DNA of 64,000 nt. Origin: JASHVB01 sp036489395. GTDB lineage: Bacteria; Pseudomonadota; Alphaproteobacteria; Acetobacterales; Acetobacteraceae. The position numbers and the translations under genes are program-made. The DNA is taken from the NCBI GenBank assembly GCA_036489395.1, contig DASXFW010000047.1, positions 1 through 64,000 of the forward strand. The letters are read 5' to 3'. Of the stretch, positions 1 through 8,483 are shown one piece after another. Below the pieces are notes generated by a model. That model made no database searches and had not been told where the DNA came from. It saw only the letters and a program-made list of their open reading frames with translations. Every line of letters starts with the position of its first letter. The stretch's first letter is position 1.

Positions 1-29
1 CTGTGCCGCGGCAGCACAGCAAGTCGTGG

Positions 30-49
30 ATGCCGACCTTCGTCGGCAT
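30..49. repeat. short hairpin repeat, copy 1
   Basis: An 8-bp perfect stem (ATGCCGAC / GTCGGCAT) closed by a CTTC loop. The same hairpin with a longer 12-bp stem is at 53602-53629, so this is one copy of a dispersed repeat upstream of the chromate transporter genes. Confidence 0.7.
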
Positions 50-158
50 GACGGTGGGGCGCCGGCGTGTGCGCCATCCTTTCCGACACTTGGTAGTGCG
101 TCGGCCAGGGCAAGGTCCTGGCCTTCCTTCGTCCGCCCGGACCCGCTTCAATGCCGGC

Positions 159-722
159 ATGGCAACTCCACCGACGCAACGGCCCAGCCTGGCATCGCTG
201 TTCCTCGCCTTTGTCAGCATTGGCATGATGAGTTTCGGCGGCGGTCTCGCCGCCTGGATCCGCCGCGAAGTGGTCCAGCGGCGCCAGTGGCTGGATGACC
301 AGCAGTTCCTGTCAGGCTATGCGCTGTCGCAGCTCGTGCCAGGCGCGACCAACGTCAACCTGTCGGTGTTCATCGGTGCACAGCTTCGCGGCATCCCCGG
401 CGCCATCGTCGCGGTCGTCGGGCTGACCACCCTGCCGGTGGCGATCGTGATGGCATTGGGCGCCGTCTATCTGCACACGCGCGGCCTGCCGAGCGGTGGC
501 GTGCTCTCCGCCGCACTGACCGGCATGGGGGCGGTGGCGATTGGCCTCAATCTCGGCACCGGCATCCAGCTCAGCCGCCTGCATGTCCGCCGCATCATAC
601 CGGCGGTGGAGATCGCGGCGATTGCGCTGGCGATCGGCGTATTCGGCATTCCGCTGCTCCACGTGCTCGCGGTCATGGTGCCGCTCAGCCTGCTGCTCGC
701 CTGGCTGGAGCGCCACTGGTGA
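159..722 (+). CDS. chrA: chromate transporter, N-terminal-half (short-chain CHR) protein
   Basis: The 187-aa protein has the CHR-family signature FGGGLAAWIRRE near residues 25-36 and SQLVPGATNVN near 55-65, the region corresponding to FGGP and the proline-rich SQ..PGP motif of ChrA. Several hydrophobic segments follow, so it should sit in the inner membrane. Full ChrA is about 400 aa; this is a half-size protein, and the other half is encoded by the next gene, whose ATG overlaps this TGA by one base (TGATG). Such pairs act as chromate/sulfate-type anion exporters. The frame is open upstream to base 3, but that part overlaps the hairpin repeat and has no family similarity, so ATG 159 was chosen. 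Confidence 0.85.
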   Translation: MATPPTQRPSLASLFLAFVSIGMMSFGGGLAAWIRREVVQRRQWLDDQQFLSGYALSQLVPGATNVNLSVFIGAQLRGIPGAIVAVVGLTTLPVAIVMALGAVYLHTRGLPSGGVLSAALTGMGAVAIGLNLGTGIQLSRLHVRRIIPAVEIAAIALAIGVFGIPLLHVLAVMVPLSLLLAWLERHW

Positions 723-1243
723 TGCCCGCTTTGTTGCAGCTCGCTCTGTTGTTCGGAGGTCTGTCGCTGCTGGCGTTCGGCGGCGGCACCGGCGTGCTGC
801 CGGACATGCAGCGCGCCGCGGTGGAGGTGCATCACTGGATCACCGCCCACGAGTTCCTCGACTTCTTTGCCATCTCCCGGGCAGCGCCTGGCCCGGGATC
901 GCTGATCGTCGTGCTGATCGGCCAGAGCGTGGCCGGCGTGGCGGGCGCGCTGGTGGCCTTCCTGGCCATGTTCGCTCCGCCGTGCGTGCTGTCCTATGTC
1001 GCGTCGCGCTTCTGGCACCGTGCCGCGCACACCGAGGGGCGCGCGCTGCTGGAACATGCGCTGGCACCGGTGGCGATCGGCCTGACCTTCGCCAGCGGCC
1101 TGGGACTGATGCGCGCGACAGAACATGGCTGGCCGGCCTATGCGGTGACGATCGGCGCGACACTGGCGTTCGCGTTCACCCGGGTGCACCCGGTCGCGCT
1201 GCTGGCGGGCGGCGCGGTGATCCTGCTGCTGGTTGGCCGATAG
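722..1243 (+). CDS. chrA: chromate transporter, C-terminal-half (short-chain CHR) protein
   Basis: The 173-aa partner of the preceding gene. It repeats the CHR signature (LLAFGGGTGVLPDM near residues 19-32, and SRAAPGPGSL near 53-62 with the conserved PGPG) and is strongly hydrophobic. Together the two proteins would rebuild the inverted-repeat topology of a full ChrA carrier. The ORF can also be read from GTG 719, directly before ATG 722. The one-base stop/start overlap implies translational coupling and equal expression. The substrate is inferred from the family. Confidence 0.85.
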   Translation: MPALLQLALLFGGLSLLAFGGGTGVLPDMQRAAVEVHHWITAHEFLDFFAISRAAPGPGSLIVVLIGQSVAGVAGALVAFLAMFAPPCVLSYVASRFWHRAAHTEGRALLEHALAPVAIGLTFASGLGLMRATEHGWPAYAVTIGATLAFAFTRVHPVALLAGGAVILLLVGR

Positions 1244-1299
1244 CGGCTGGCGTTTGCTCCCGCATTGCGATAGGCCTCGGCCGATCCGGAAACGTCATC

Positions 1300-2082
1300 A
1301 TGCCGCTGCAGCTCGGAATTGGTATTATCACCTACAATCGCAAAGCGGTGCTGAGCGAGACGCTCGATCGCGTGCGGCGTCATACCCGATACCCTTTCAC
1401 CGCGGTTGGCGTGGCAGATGACGGTTCGACCGACGGCACGCTGGATATGCTGCGCGCGCGCAACATGCTGACCGTGACCGGCCGCAACATGGGCATCGCC
1501 TGGAACAAGAACCGCGCGCTGTTCATGTTGACCGAGCTGCAGCGCTGCGACGTCGTCATCCTGCTGGAAGACGACTCGTATCCAACCCGCGATCATTGGG
1601 AGATCGAGTGGTTGAACGCAGCCATCCGCTGGGGTCATGCCACTATCGCGGGGGACTGGATGCAGTCCGGCTTCCTTTCGGGGGCCGGCACCGCGGACGA
1701 CCCCATCCGCAGCACATTGGTCACCGCGCAATGTGCGGTCTATTCGCGTGAAGCGATTCTGTTCGGTGGCTACTATGATTCCCGCTTTCGCGGCTATGGC
1801 CACGAGCATGTCGAGCACTCGCTGCGCATGGTCCGCCTGGGTTACGGCGGTGCCGACGAGGAGGTGGATGGCGCTCAGGTCACGGTTTTCAAACTGCTAA
1901 AGACCAGTATGCAATTTGCGAAGACAACGAGCTTCTTCGACCAGGCGCAGGCGGATCGCAATTATACCCTCGCCCGGCAACTTCTCCTTGATGCCACCTA
2001 TCGTGCACCCTGGCACGACGAAGCTGCCATGCAGCAGTTCCGCGACGAGATGCGCAGCAGCTTCCCGCGTGCGTTGCTGTAA
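1300..2082 (+). CDS. glycosyltransferase family 2 protein
   Basis: A 260-aa GT-A fold glycosyltransferase. It opens with a Rossmann-like beta strand (LGIGIITYNR), then the nucleotide-sugar motif DDGSTDGT at residues 40-47, and an acidic EDD cluster in LLEDDSYP near residue 88 that would bind the divalent metal. The frame is open far upstream of ATG 1300, but the upstream part overlaps chrA in another frame. It is the first gene of a same-strand glycan run ending at 8206. The sugar and acceptor cannot be read from the sequence. Confidence 0.85.
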   Translation: MPLQLGIGIITYNRKAVLSETLDRVRRHTRYPFTAVGVADDGSTDGTLDMLRARNMLTVTGRNMGIAWNKNRALFMLTELQRCDVVILLEDDSYPTRDHWEIEWLNAAIRWGHATIAGDWMQSGFLSGAGTADDPIRSTLVTAQCAVYSREAILFGGYYDSRFRGYGHEHVEHSLRMVRLGYGGADEEVDGAQVTVFKLLKTSMQFAKTTSFFDQAQADRNYTLARQLLLDATYRAPWHDEAAMQQFRDEMRSSFPRALL

Positions 2083-2114
2083 CCCGGCCACAAGCAGCCA
2101 CGAAGCCGATCGGC

Positions 2115-3284
2115 ATGCCAGCAAACCAACCACCGATATTCCATGTCATCCGGCGCGGCGCCCTCGCGAACCAGATGATCCAATTCATGGTGGCATTGAA
2201 ATTCCGTAGCCTGGTGCCGGAATGCCGCATATCCAATGTCGATCTGCCGCTGTGGGGTATCAGCCATCCGCCGATCGAGGGTGGGGAGCCGGTCGAGGTT
2301 CAGCGCAGCGAGCTCCGTCTGGATCTGTACGACTGGGCGCGCCGGATGCGCTCCGGCGCGCTTTGCCGCGGCGTATTCTCCTGCTTCGGCCAGCGCGTGG
2401 AGCACTTCCTCCATCCGGCCTATTATCGATCGATCTTCCGGTCGCCGGAGTTTCCTCAGCCCGTCGGGTTCGATGACCGGCATCTGGTCTGCCACGTACG
2501 TGCCGGCGAAATACTTGATGGTCATGCCGTCAACTATACGCTGACCCCGATTGAATTCTATGCGGAACTTATCGAACGTACCGGGCTTCGGCCTGTCTTC
2601 ATGGGACAGACCGGCGTGAACTCCTACACTTTGCGTCTTCGCGAACGGTTTCCGTCGGCCATCTTCCTCGAAACGCGGGATGTGATCGTGGATTTCGAGA
2701 CCATTCGCCAATCAAAGAACGTGGTCGTCGGCGTCAGCACGTTTGCCTGGCTTGCGGCATGGTTGTCACGCGCGGATCGGATCTTCATGACCGTGAGCGG
2801 GTTGCTCCATCCGATGCAGTATCCGCTCGCCGATCTGCTGCCGTTTGGCGACTCGCGCTACCATTTCTTCCTGTTTCCCATCAACTACGCCGTACCGCTC
2901 GATCGGCACGCTGAAGCGCATCGCCGGATCGCGCATATGTGGCGTTATGTTCCGCAGGAGCTGCTGCGCCGGCAGATGAAGGAAGCCCCGCGCTTCGCGT
3001 GTACGCCCGACATGATGGCGAACGAAGTGGATCCCGAGTTCTATCTCAATACACACACCGACGTGACGCTGGAGATCGCCTCACGCACTGCCGCAGCCGC
3101 GCGCCACCACTACAGGAACTGGGGCTTCCACGAAGGCCGGCTGCCGTTCCGGATGGACCTGGCATGGTACGCGGTGCAATACCCCATCGCCGCGTTCGAG
3201 GTCGCACAGGGAGACTACCGCGATTTCCCGCACCATTACGTCGCGGTCGGCCGCGCACGTGGCTATCGCCCCATGCCGGATTGA
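2115..3284 (+). CDS. GT11-like (fucosyltransferase-type) glycosyltransferase with C-terminal YPDV-type repeat
   Basis: A 389-aa protein. GALANQM at residues 15-21 matches the GGLGNQ(L/M) motif opening GT11 alpha-1,2-fucosyltransferases; HVRAGE at 127-132 matches their H-x-R-x-G-D/E motif; and VGVSTFAWLAAWLS around 207-220 matches the third conserved block (S.FSWWAAWL). The last ~90 residues carry two diverged units of the DPEFY..HTDV / LAWYAVQYPI type, the same module that opens the 1212-aa protein at 4568. This suggests both enzymes share a docking or substrate module. The TGA overlaps the possible TTG start of the next gene. GDP-fucose as donor is a family-level inference. Confidence 0.75.
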   Translation: MPANQPPIFHVIRRGALANQMIQFMVALKFRSLVPECRISNVDLPLWGISHPPIEGGEPVEVQRSELRLDLYDWARRMRSGALCRGVFSCFGQRVEHFLHPAYYRSIFRSPEFPQPVGFDDRHLVCHVRAGEILDGHAVNYTLTPIEFYAELIERTGLRPVFMGQTGVNSYTLRLRERFPSAIFLETRDVIVDFETIRQSKNVVVGVSTFAWLAAWLSRADRIFMTVSGLLHPMQYPLADLLPFGDSRYHFFLFPINYAVPLDRHAEAHRRIAHMWRYVPQELLRRQMKEAPRFACTPDMMANEVDPEFYLNTHTDVTLEIASRTAAAARHHYRNWGFHEGRLPFRMDLAWYAVQYPIAAFEVAQGDYRDFPHHYVAVGRARGYRPMPD

Positions 3285-4147
3285 CTGGAACCGCCGCCAA
3301 ATGCGGTCTATCGAGCGAGCACGACCGGTATTCCCGAGCAAGGCTTGATCCCCTGGCCCCCATCGCCGTCTGCGCCATCTTCCGTGACGAGGCGCCCTTC
3401 CTCCTCGAATGGATCGCCTATCATACCCTGATCGGCGTCGATCATTTCGTGCTGTACGACAACTCCAGCACTGACGGCGGCGCGGCGTTGATCCGCGGCT
3501 CCCGCTTCGCCGGCCGTGTCACGCTGATCGACTGGGCGGAAGATCCGGGCCAGATCACCGCCTATCGCGATTTTCGCATCCGCCACGCCAGCCGCTTCGA
3601 CTGGGTGGCGTTCATCGACCTGGACGAGTTCATCCTGCCGCTGGCAACCGACTCGCTGCCCGAGGTGCTGAACGACCCGCTCTATGCCGGCTTCTCGGCC
3701 GTGCAGATGAACTGGCTGGTGTTCGGCCCGTCCGGCCACAACCGCCGCCCGTCCGGGCTGGCGATCGAGAACTACACAAGGCGGGTCGATGACCCGCACC
3801 AGATGAACGGCCACGTGAAGTCGATCGTGCGCTGCCGGGACTTGTTCGAAATTTTCGACACGCCCCACATCTTTTATACCACGGCCACGCAGTGCAACAC
3901 CGCCGGGAAGCTGGCCAACCTCCAGGCGATCACCGAGACGCCCTGCTTCGACGCAATGGTGGTTAACCACTATTTCACTCGTTCGCGGCAGGATTGGCGC
4001 ATGAAGCTGCGTCGCGGCCGCGCCGATACCGACGATCCGAAGCGACATTACCGCATGGCGATGTTCGATACCCTGGCGCATGACGCCATGGTGGAGGACC
4101 GCCGGATCGTCCGTTTCGTCCCGGACGTGAAGAAGCTGCTGGGATGA
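3281..4147 (+). CDS. GT92/DUF23-like glycosyltransferase
   Basis: About 288 aa. The conserved core is AVCAIFRDEAPFLLEWIAYHTLIGVDHF, then YDNSSTDG (59-66), and the catalytic/metal motif FIDLDEFI with DLDEF at 113-117, followed by the NHYFTRSRQDW block. This is the arrangement of the DUF23/glyco_tranf_2_4 glycosyltransferases. The start is uncertain: there is no ATG before the core. TTG 3281 overlaps the previous TGA and fits translational coupling; a later start within about 75 bp would still keep the domain intact. Confidence 0.75.
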   Translation: MTGTAAKCGLSSEHDRYSRARLDPLAPIAVCAIFRDEAPFLLEWIAYHTLIGVDHFVLYDNSSTDGGAALIRGSRFAGRVTLIDWAEDPGQITAYRDFRIRHASRFDWVAFIDLDEFILPLATDSLPEVLNDPLYAGFSAVQMNWLVFGPSGHNRRPSGLAIENYTRRVDDPHQMNGHVKSIVRCRDLFEIFDTPHIFYTTATQCNTAGKLANLQAITETPCFDAMVVNHYFTRSRQDWRMKLRRGRADTDDPKRHYRMAMFDTLAHDAMVEDRRIVRFVPDVKKLLG

Positions 4148-4188
4148 CCGGGTCAGCAACCAACAAAGGGAAACCGCACGCGTGCCCT

Positions 4189-4268
4189 CCGTCATGCCCG
4201 GACCTGACCCGCTATCGGCGCTACAACCGTACCCGCGCAGATGGTCGGCCCAGGCGCGGCCATGACGG
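4189..4268. repeat. imperfect inverted repeat (CCGTCATG...CATGACGG)
   Basis: The two ends are CCGTCATG and CATGACGG around a 64-bp partly palindromic centre. A related unit, CGTCATGGCCGG...GGCCATGACA, lies at 51581-51658. It sits directly after the GT92-like gene and before the palindromic element at 4299. Confidence 0.5.
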
Positions 4269-4282
4269 ACAGGTATTGGACC

Positions 4283-4472
4283 TAACAAGAAACAACGTCC
4301 CCCCTCCCCTTGAGGGAGGGGTTGGGGGAGGGGTGCGTACATCCACCGACCGCGGATGTACGTACCCCTCCCCCAACCCCTCCCTCAAGGGGTGAGGGGA
4401 TCCTACGTCAAGCGGCCGACGCCGTTTCATCCAGTGCGGGTCGGCTGCCAGGCCGGTGGCAAACTCGCAATG
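4283..4472. repeat. composite palindromic element, copy 1 (core 4299-4400)
   Basis: The core is a near-perfect palindrome of about 102 bp: CCCCTCCCCTTGAGGGAGGG at the left, its complement at the right, and an asymmetric tip with GCGTACATCC / GCGGATGTACG. On the left is the flank CTAACAAGAAACAA; on the right TACGTCAAG-GCCGACGCCGTTTCATCCAG and a tail ending in ACTCGCAATG. The same order of blocks recurs at 22428, 46600 and in inverted orientation at 8219. No gene is seen in this 420-bp gap. Confidence 0.85.
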
Positions 4473-4567
4473 TTGGGAGATCACATGAAATTATTTGACT
4501 TGCCCTGGCATTCCAGGAAAACCCCCCAACCGGCGTAACATCGGCCGCCAGGAAAACAGCCCCGCAA

Positions 4568-7500
4568 ATGCCGTCGCTGCACCCACAACCTGATGTGTCC
4601 CGTCTCGCGGCCCTGGGCAAGAACCTCGGCGGCTTTTTCGATCCCGACTGGTATGCCGCCCGCTACCCGGACGTGGTTGCATGCGGCACCGATCCGCTGA
4701 CGCATTTCCTGAACTGGGGTGGCGTCGAGGGGCGTGATCCAAACCGCTGGTTCGATAGCGCCTGGTACGCTGCGCGCTATCCCGATGTCACCGCGGCCGG
4801 CGTCGTGCCGCTTTTGCACTACCTGGTTTCCGGCGCGGCCGAACACCGCAACCCGCATCCTCGTTTCGACGCCGATTGGTACGCCGACCAGCACCCCGAA
4901 GCCAACGCCAATCCCCTGTTGCACCACCTGCTGTTCGGCGCCGCGCGCGGCTGGCTGACGGAAAAGCCGTTGCGCGTTGCCGACTACCTGCCCTCCGATG
5001 CCGCGCCTTTGGTCTGCCCACGCAACGTCACGGTGGATGTGGTCGTGCCGGCCTATCGTGGCCTTGACGAAACGAAACGCTGCATCGAGAGCGTGCTGGC
5101 CGATCGCGATCGCCCCGCGGGGCGCATCATCGTGGTGGACGATGCGTCGCCCGAGCCTCTCCTGTCGGTGTGGCTTGCGCGGCTGGCCGCGGACGACCGT
5201 ATCGTGCTGCTGCGCAATCCGCGCAACGCCGGTTTCGTCGCATCTGCGAACCGCGGCATCGAGGCCGCCGGCGGCCATGACGTCGTGCTGCTGAACAGCG
5301 ATACGGAGGTGCCGGAGGGGTGGCTGCGGCGGCTGGCGGCGCAGGCCTATGCGGACCGGCGCATCGCGTCCGTCTCGCCGTTCTCCAACAACGCGACGAT
5401 CTGCAGCTATCCGCGGGACGAGGGCGCACCGATGCCGCTCGGCCAGTCTCTCGCGCAGCTCGACGCGCTGTGCCGCTCGGTGAACGCGGGACGCAGCGTC
5501 GATGTGCCCACCACCGTCGGCTTCTGCATGTACATTCGCCGCGCCGCGCTGAATGAGGTTGGCGCGTTCGACGAAGTGGCATTCGGCCGCGGCTATGGCG
5601 AGGAAAACGATTTCTGCCTGCGCGCGACCAAGGCCGGCTGGCGCCATGTGCTGGCCTGCGACACCTTCGTCTATCACGAGGGTTCCGTCAGCTTCGGCGC
5701 CGGCGCGGGCGAACAAGCCGCGCTCGGCATGGACATGCTGAGGACGCGCTATCCGGGCTACGCGCGCACGATCAATCGCCACGTCAACGACGATGCGGTC
5801 GGTCCGTTCCGCTTTGCCGTCACCGCCGCATTGTTCCGCCAGATGGGCCTGCCCGTTCTGCTGATGCTGTCGCACGGCCTCGGCGGCGGCGTGCGGCGCC
5901 ACATCGATGCGCTGACGGAACACCTGCGCGGACGTGCCAACGTGCTGCTGCTGGAAGCGTCGTCGCGCGGCGCCGCGCTGCTGGTGCCGAAGCTGCACGG
6001 CAAGCCGGTGCTGGACGTGCCTGGGGAACGCCTCGACGATCTGGTGCAGATCGTGCGCTCCGCCGCCGTTTCGCGGGTGCACGTGCATCATCTGATGGGC
6101 ACGGATCTCGACGCGCGCGCCCTGATCCATCGTCTGGGCGTGCCATTCGACGTGACCGTGCACGACTACCTGGCGATCTGTCCGCAGGTGAACCTGCTGC
6201 CCTGGCCGGCAACGCATTATTGCGGGGAGCCCGGTCCCGCCGGCTGCAATGCCTGCATCGCCGATCGTCCGTCGCACGGCGCCCGCGACATCACGTCCTG
6301 GCGCCGCGGCAACGCCTGGCAATTCATGGAAGCCGCGCGCGTGATCTGTCCCAGCGAGGACACGCGCGCGCGTCTCGCCCGTTATGGCATGGCGGATCGC
6401 GCGATCGTGGTCCCGCACGAGCCGGCCGGTGCCGGTCCGTGGCCGCTGAACCCGCCGCCGATGCGTGGCCGCAAGCTGCGTGTCGCCGTGTTTGGCGTGC
6501 TGGCCGAGCAAAAGGGCGCGCAGACCGTACTGTCCGTGGCCGAAACGATGGATTCCGCCGCGATCGAGCTGCACCTGATCGGTTATCCGGAGAACCGGCT
6601 GCCCGCCGAGGTCGAAGAGCAAATCGATGTGACCGGCGAATACGACGATGCCGATCTGCCGGCGCTGCTGGCGCGGGTGAAGCCGCATGTGGTGTGGTTC
6701 CCGGCGCAATGGCCGGAGACCTACAGCTACACGCTCAGCGCCGCGATCGACGCGGGCCTGCCCATCGTCGCCACGCGCATCGGCAGTTTCGTCGAGCGAC
6801 TGAACGGGCGTCCCTGGTCCTGGCTGCTCGATCCGCGCGCGCCCGCCGAGGAATGGCTGCGTACTTTCGAACACGTGCGCACCGCGCTGTCGCGGCCGCG
6901 CGTGGTAGCGCCCGTGCCGGACCGCCCTGCCGTCGCGGATTTCTACGCCGAGGCGTATTTGCAGCCGCCCGCGCCCCCACCTGTCATTGCGCCCCCACCT
7001 GTCATTGCGAGCGAAGCGAAGCAATCCCGCGCCCGCAAGGGCAACGTCCCTGCGTCAGAGTCCCTCACGTCCGTTGCACTGCCGGCCAGCCGGGATACGG
7101 TCGATCTGCGGCGTCCCGGGCGCCTCAGTATCGTCCTGATCCCGGAACGTCTGGAAAATGGTGCCCTGAGCCCCTGCGCCTATATCCGGCTGCTGCAGCC
7201 GCTGGACCATCCGGCCATCTCGGAAGGTTTCGACATCGTCCTGGCCGATGCCACCGAGGCGCTGCGCTATCATGCCGACATCGTCGCCACGCAGCGCTAC
7301 GCCATTGCGGACGCGGCATCGGCCGAGGCGCTCGCGGCGCATTGCCGCGCCACCGGCGCGGTCCTGCTGTACGACATGGACGACGACCTGCTGCATATCC
7401 CGAAGGAGCACCCGGACGCGGCGGAATTGCGCCCGCAAACCAAGGTGGTGCAGCGCATGCTGCGCCTGGCCGACGCGGTTTGGGTGTCCACGCCGGCGCT

Positions 7501-8206
7501 CGCCACGACGCTGGCCGCGCTGCGCCAGGACGTGCGCGTGGTGCCGAACGGCCTGGACGAGCGCCTGTGGATCGATCCGCTACCGTTGCGTGATCCGCGC
7601 GGCGGCCCGGTGCGGATTTTGTGCATGGGCACCGCGACGCATGAAGGCGACTTCGCCATGATCGAGTCCGCGCTGGAGCGTCTCAAGGGCGCGTTCGACG
7701 CACATGTTTCGATCGACCTGCTGGGCGTCAGCACGCGCGCCGACCTGCCGAAATGGCTGAATCGGCCGGGCATGCCGATGACGGCCACCGGATCGTATCC
7801 GGGATTCGTGCATTGGATGACGCAACAGCCGGCGTGGGACATCGGCCTCGCGCCGCTGGCGGACAATGGGTTCAACCGCTGCAAGTCGGCGATCAAGACG
7901 CTTGATTATGCGGCGCTCGGCATGGCGGTAGTGGCATCGGACACCGACGTGTATCGCGGCTCGCTGGCCGACGGACAAGGCGGTGTGCTGGCGCCGAACG
8001 ATGCGGGTGCATGGTTCGTGACGCTGTGCCGCCTGGTGCGCGATGATGGATTGCGCCGCACGCTGGGGCAGGGGGCGCTGGAGGCATTCCAGGCCGGCGG
8101 CACGCTGGCCCGGCAGGCAGCGGAACGGCGCGCCGCATGGCTGTCGCTGGCCGCGGCGAAGGCTGGGAAGAGCGTGGTGCGGGTGCGGCGGGAGAAGTCG
8201 GCGTAA
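4568..8206 (+). CDS. multidomain glycosyltransferase: three YPDV-type repeats + GT2 + two GT4-like domains
   Basis: A 1212-aa protein. Residues ~22-130 contain three units of the FDPDWYAARYPDV...DPLTHFLNWG type. Residues ~155-400 form a GT2 domain (VVVPAYRG, VVDDASPE, NSDTEVP). Residues ~425-795 form a GT4/GT-B unit beginning LLMLSHGLGGGVRRHIDAL. A Pro-rich linker (802-840) follows, then a second GT-B unit (~840-1195) with YDMDDDLLHIP, VVPNGLD and IKTLDYAALGMAVVASD. The linker is encoded by an 18-bp tandem duplication and a REP-family sequence (6973-7029). Three catalytic units on one chain fit sequential assembly of a polysaccharide or glycan. No signal peptide or membrane segment is visible. 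Confidence 0.85.
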   Translation: MPSLHPQPDVSRLAALGKNLGGFFDPDWYAARYPDVVACGTDPLTHFLNWGGVEGRDPNRWFDSAWYAARYPDVTAAGVVPLLHYLVSGAAEHRNPHPRFDADWYADQHPEANANPLLHHLLFGAARGWLTEKPLRVADYLPSDAAPLVCPRNVTVDVVVPAYRGLDETKRCIESVLADRDRPAGRIIVVDDASPEPLLSVWLARLAADDRIVLLRNPRNAGFVASANRGIEAAGGHDVVLLNSDTEVPEGWLRRLAAQAYADRRIASVSPFSNNATICSYPRDEGAPMPLGQSLAQLDALCRSVNAGRSVDVPTTVGFCMYIRRAALNEVGAFDEVAFGRGYGEENDFCLRATKAGWRHVLACDTFVYHEGSVSFGAGAGEQAALGMDMLRTRYPGYARTINRHVNDDAVGPFRFAVTAALFRQMGLPVLLMLSHGLGGGVRRHIDALTEHLRGRANVLLLEASSRGAALLVPKLHGKPVLDVPGERLDDLVQIVRSAAVSRVHVHHLMGTDLDARALIHRLGVPFDVTVHDYLAICPQVNLLPWPATHYCGEPGPAGCNACIADRPSHGARDITSWRRGNAWQFMEAARVICPSEDTRARLARYGMADRAIVVPHEPAGAGPWPLNPPPMRGRKLRVAVFGVLAEQKGAQTVLSVAETMDSAAIELHLIGYPENRLPAEVEEQIDVTGEYDDADLPALLARVKPHVVWFPAQWPETYSYTLSAAIDAGLPIVATRIGSFVERLNGRPWSWLLDPRAPAEEWLRTFEHVRTALSRPRVVAPVPDRPAVADFYAEAYLQPPAPPPVIAPPPVIASEAKQSRARKGNVPASESLTSVALPASRDTVDLRRPGRLSIVLIPERLENGALSPCAYIRLLQPLDHPAISEGFDIVLADATEALRYHADIVATQRYAIADAASAEALAAHCRATGAVLLYDMDDDLLHIPKEHPDAAELRPQTKVVQRMLRLADAVWVSTPALATTLAALRQDVRVVPNGLDERLWIDPLPLRDPRGGPVRILCMGTATHEGDFAMIESALERLKGAFDAHVSIDLLGVSTRADLPKWLNRPGMPMTATGSYPGFVHWMTQQPAWDIGLAPLADNGFNRCKSAIKTLDYAALGMAVVASDTDVYRGSLADGQGGVLAPNDAGAWFVTLCRLVRDDGLRRTLGQGALEAFQAGGTLARQAAERRAAWLSLAAAKAGKSVVRVRREKSA
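6973..7029. repeat. 18-bp tandem duplication plus in-frame TGTCATTGCGAG repeat inside the glycosyltransferase
   Basis: The 18-bp unit GCCCCCACCTGTCATTGC occurs twice in perfect tandem (6973-6990, 6991-7008) and runs into GAGCGAAGCGAAGCAATC, the half-palindrome found between genes at 36273 and 43082. It is translated as PPPVIA-PPPVIA-SEAKQS, residues 803-820, exactly between the two GT4-like domains. Confidence 0.9.
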
Positions 8207-8218
8207 TCGCATCGCTGT

Positions 8219-8412
8219 TATTGCGAGTTGGCCGTCGGCGGCCTGACCTAAGTTCCCCCTCCCCTTGAGGGAGGGGGTTAGGGGGAGGGGTCGAAACGTA
8301 AGCATCGACCCCTCCCCCTAACCTTGGTCCGCTTCGCGGCCCAAGCCCTCAAGGGGAGGGGGGACCTTAGTTTCTTGGTTCCTTGTTAGGCCGCCTGGCC
8401 GAAGCAATCCCG
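8219..8412. repeat. composite palindromic element, copy 2 (core 8254-8365, inverted orientation)
   Basis: Palindromic core as at 4299, but with tip TCGAAACGTAAGCATCGA, and with part of the right arm replaced by a small hairpin TTGGTCCGCTTCGCGGCCCA. Left flank GTCGGCGGCCTGAC and right flank TTTCTTGGTTCCTTGTTAGG are the reverse complement of the flanks at 22428, so this copy is inverted. It fills the junction between two convergent genes. Confidence 0.85.
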
Positions 8413-8483
8413 TTCGTAATGAGCCGCCGCCACGACGTGGGGGTGACGCCGACAGGAAACGGCGATGCCAGCGCTTGCCGCGC

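Noticed and set aside
541..1299. 5' extension of the GT2 gene at 1300 back to base 541
   Set aside because: It overlaps both chrA genes in another frame and is Arg/Ala-rich with no family similarity; the GT2 fold starts at ATG 1300.
4299..4400. CRISPR array or tandem repeat interpretation of the GC-rich repeats
   Set aside because: The copies are large palindromes scattered over 42 kb, without regular spacers or cas genes.
4481..7024. An 847-codon open frame on the reverse strand opposite the large glycosyltransferase
   Set aside because: It is antisense to a clear multidomain enzyme, is rich in Arg/His/Gln as expected from a GC-rich shadow frame, and has no domain or ribosome-binding site.
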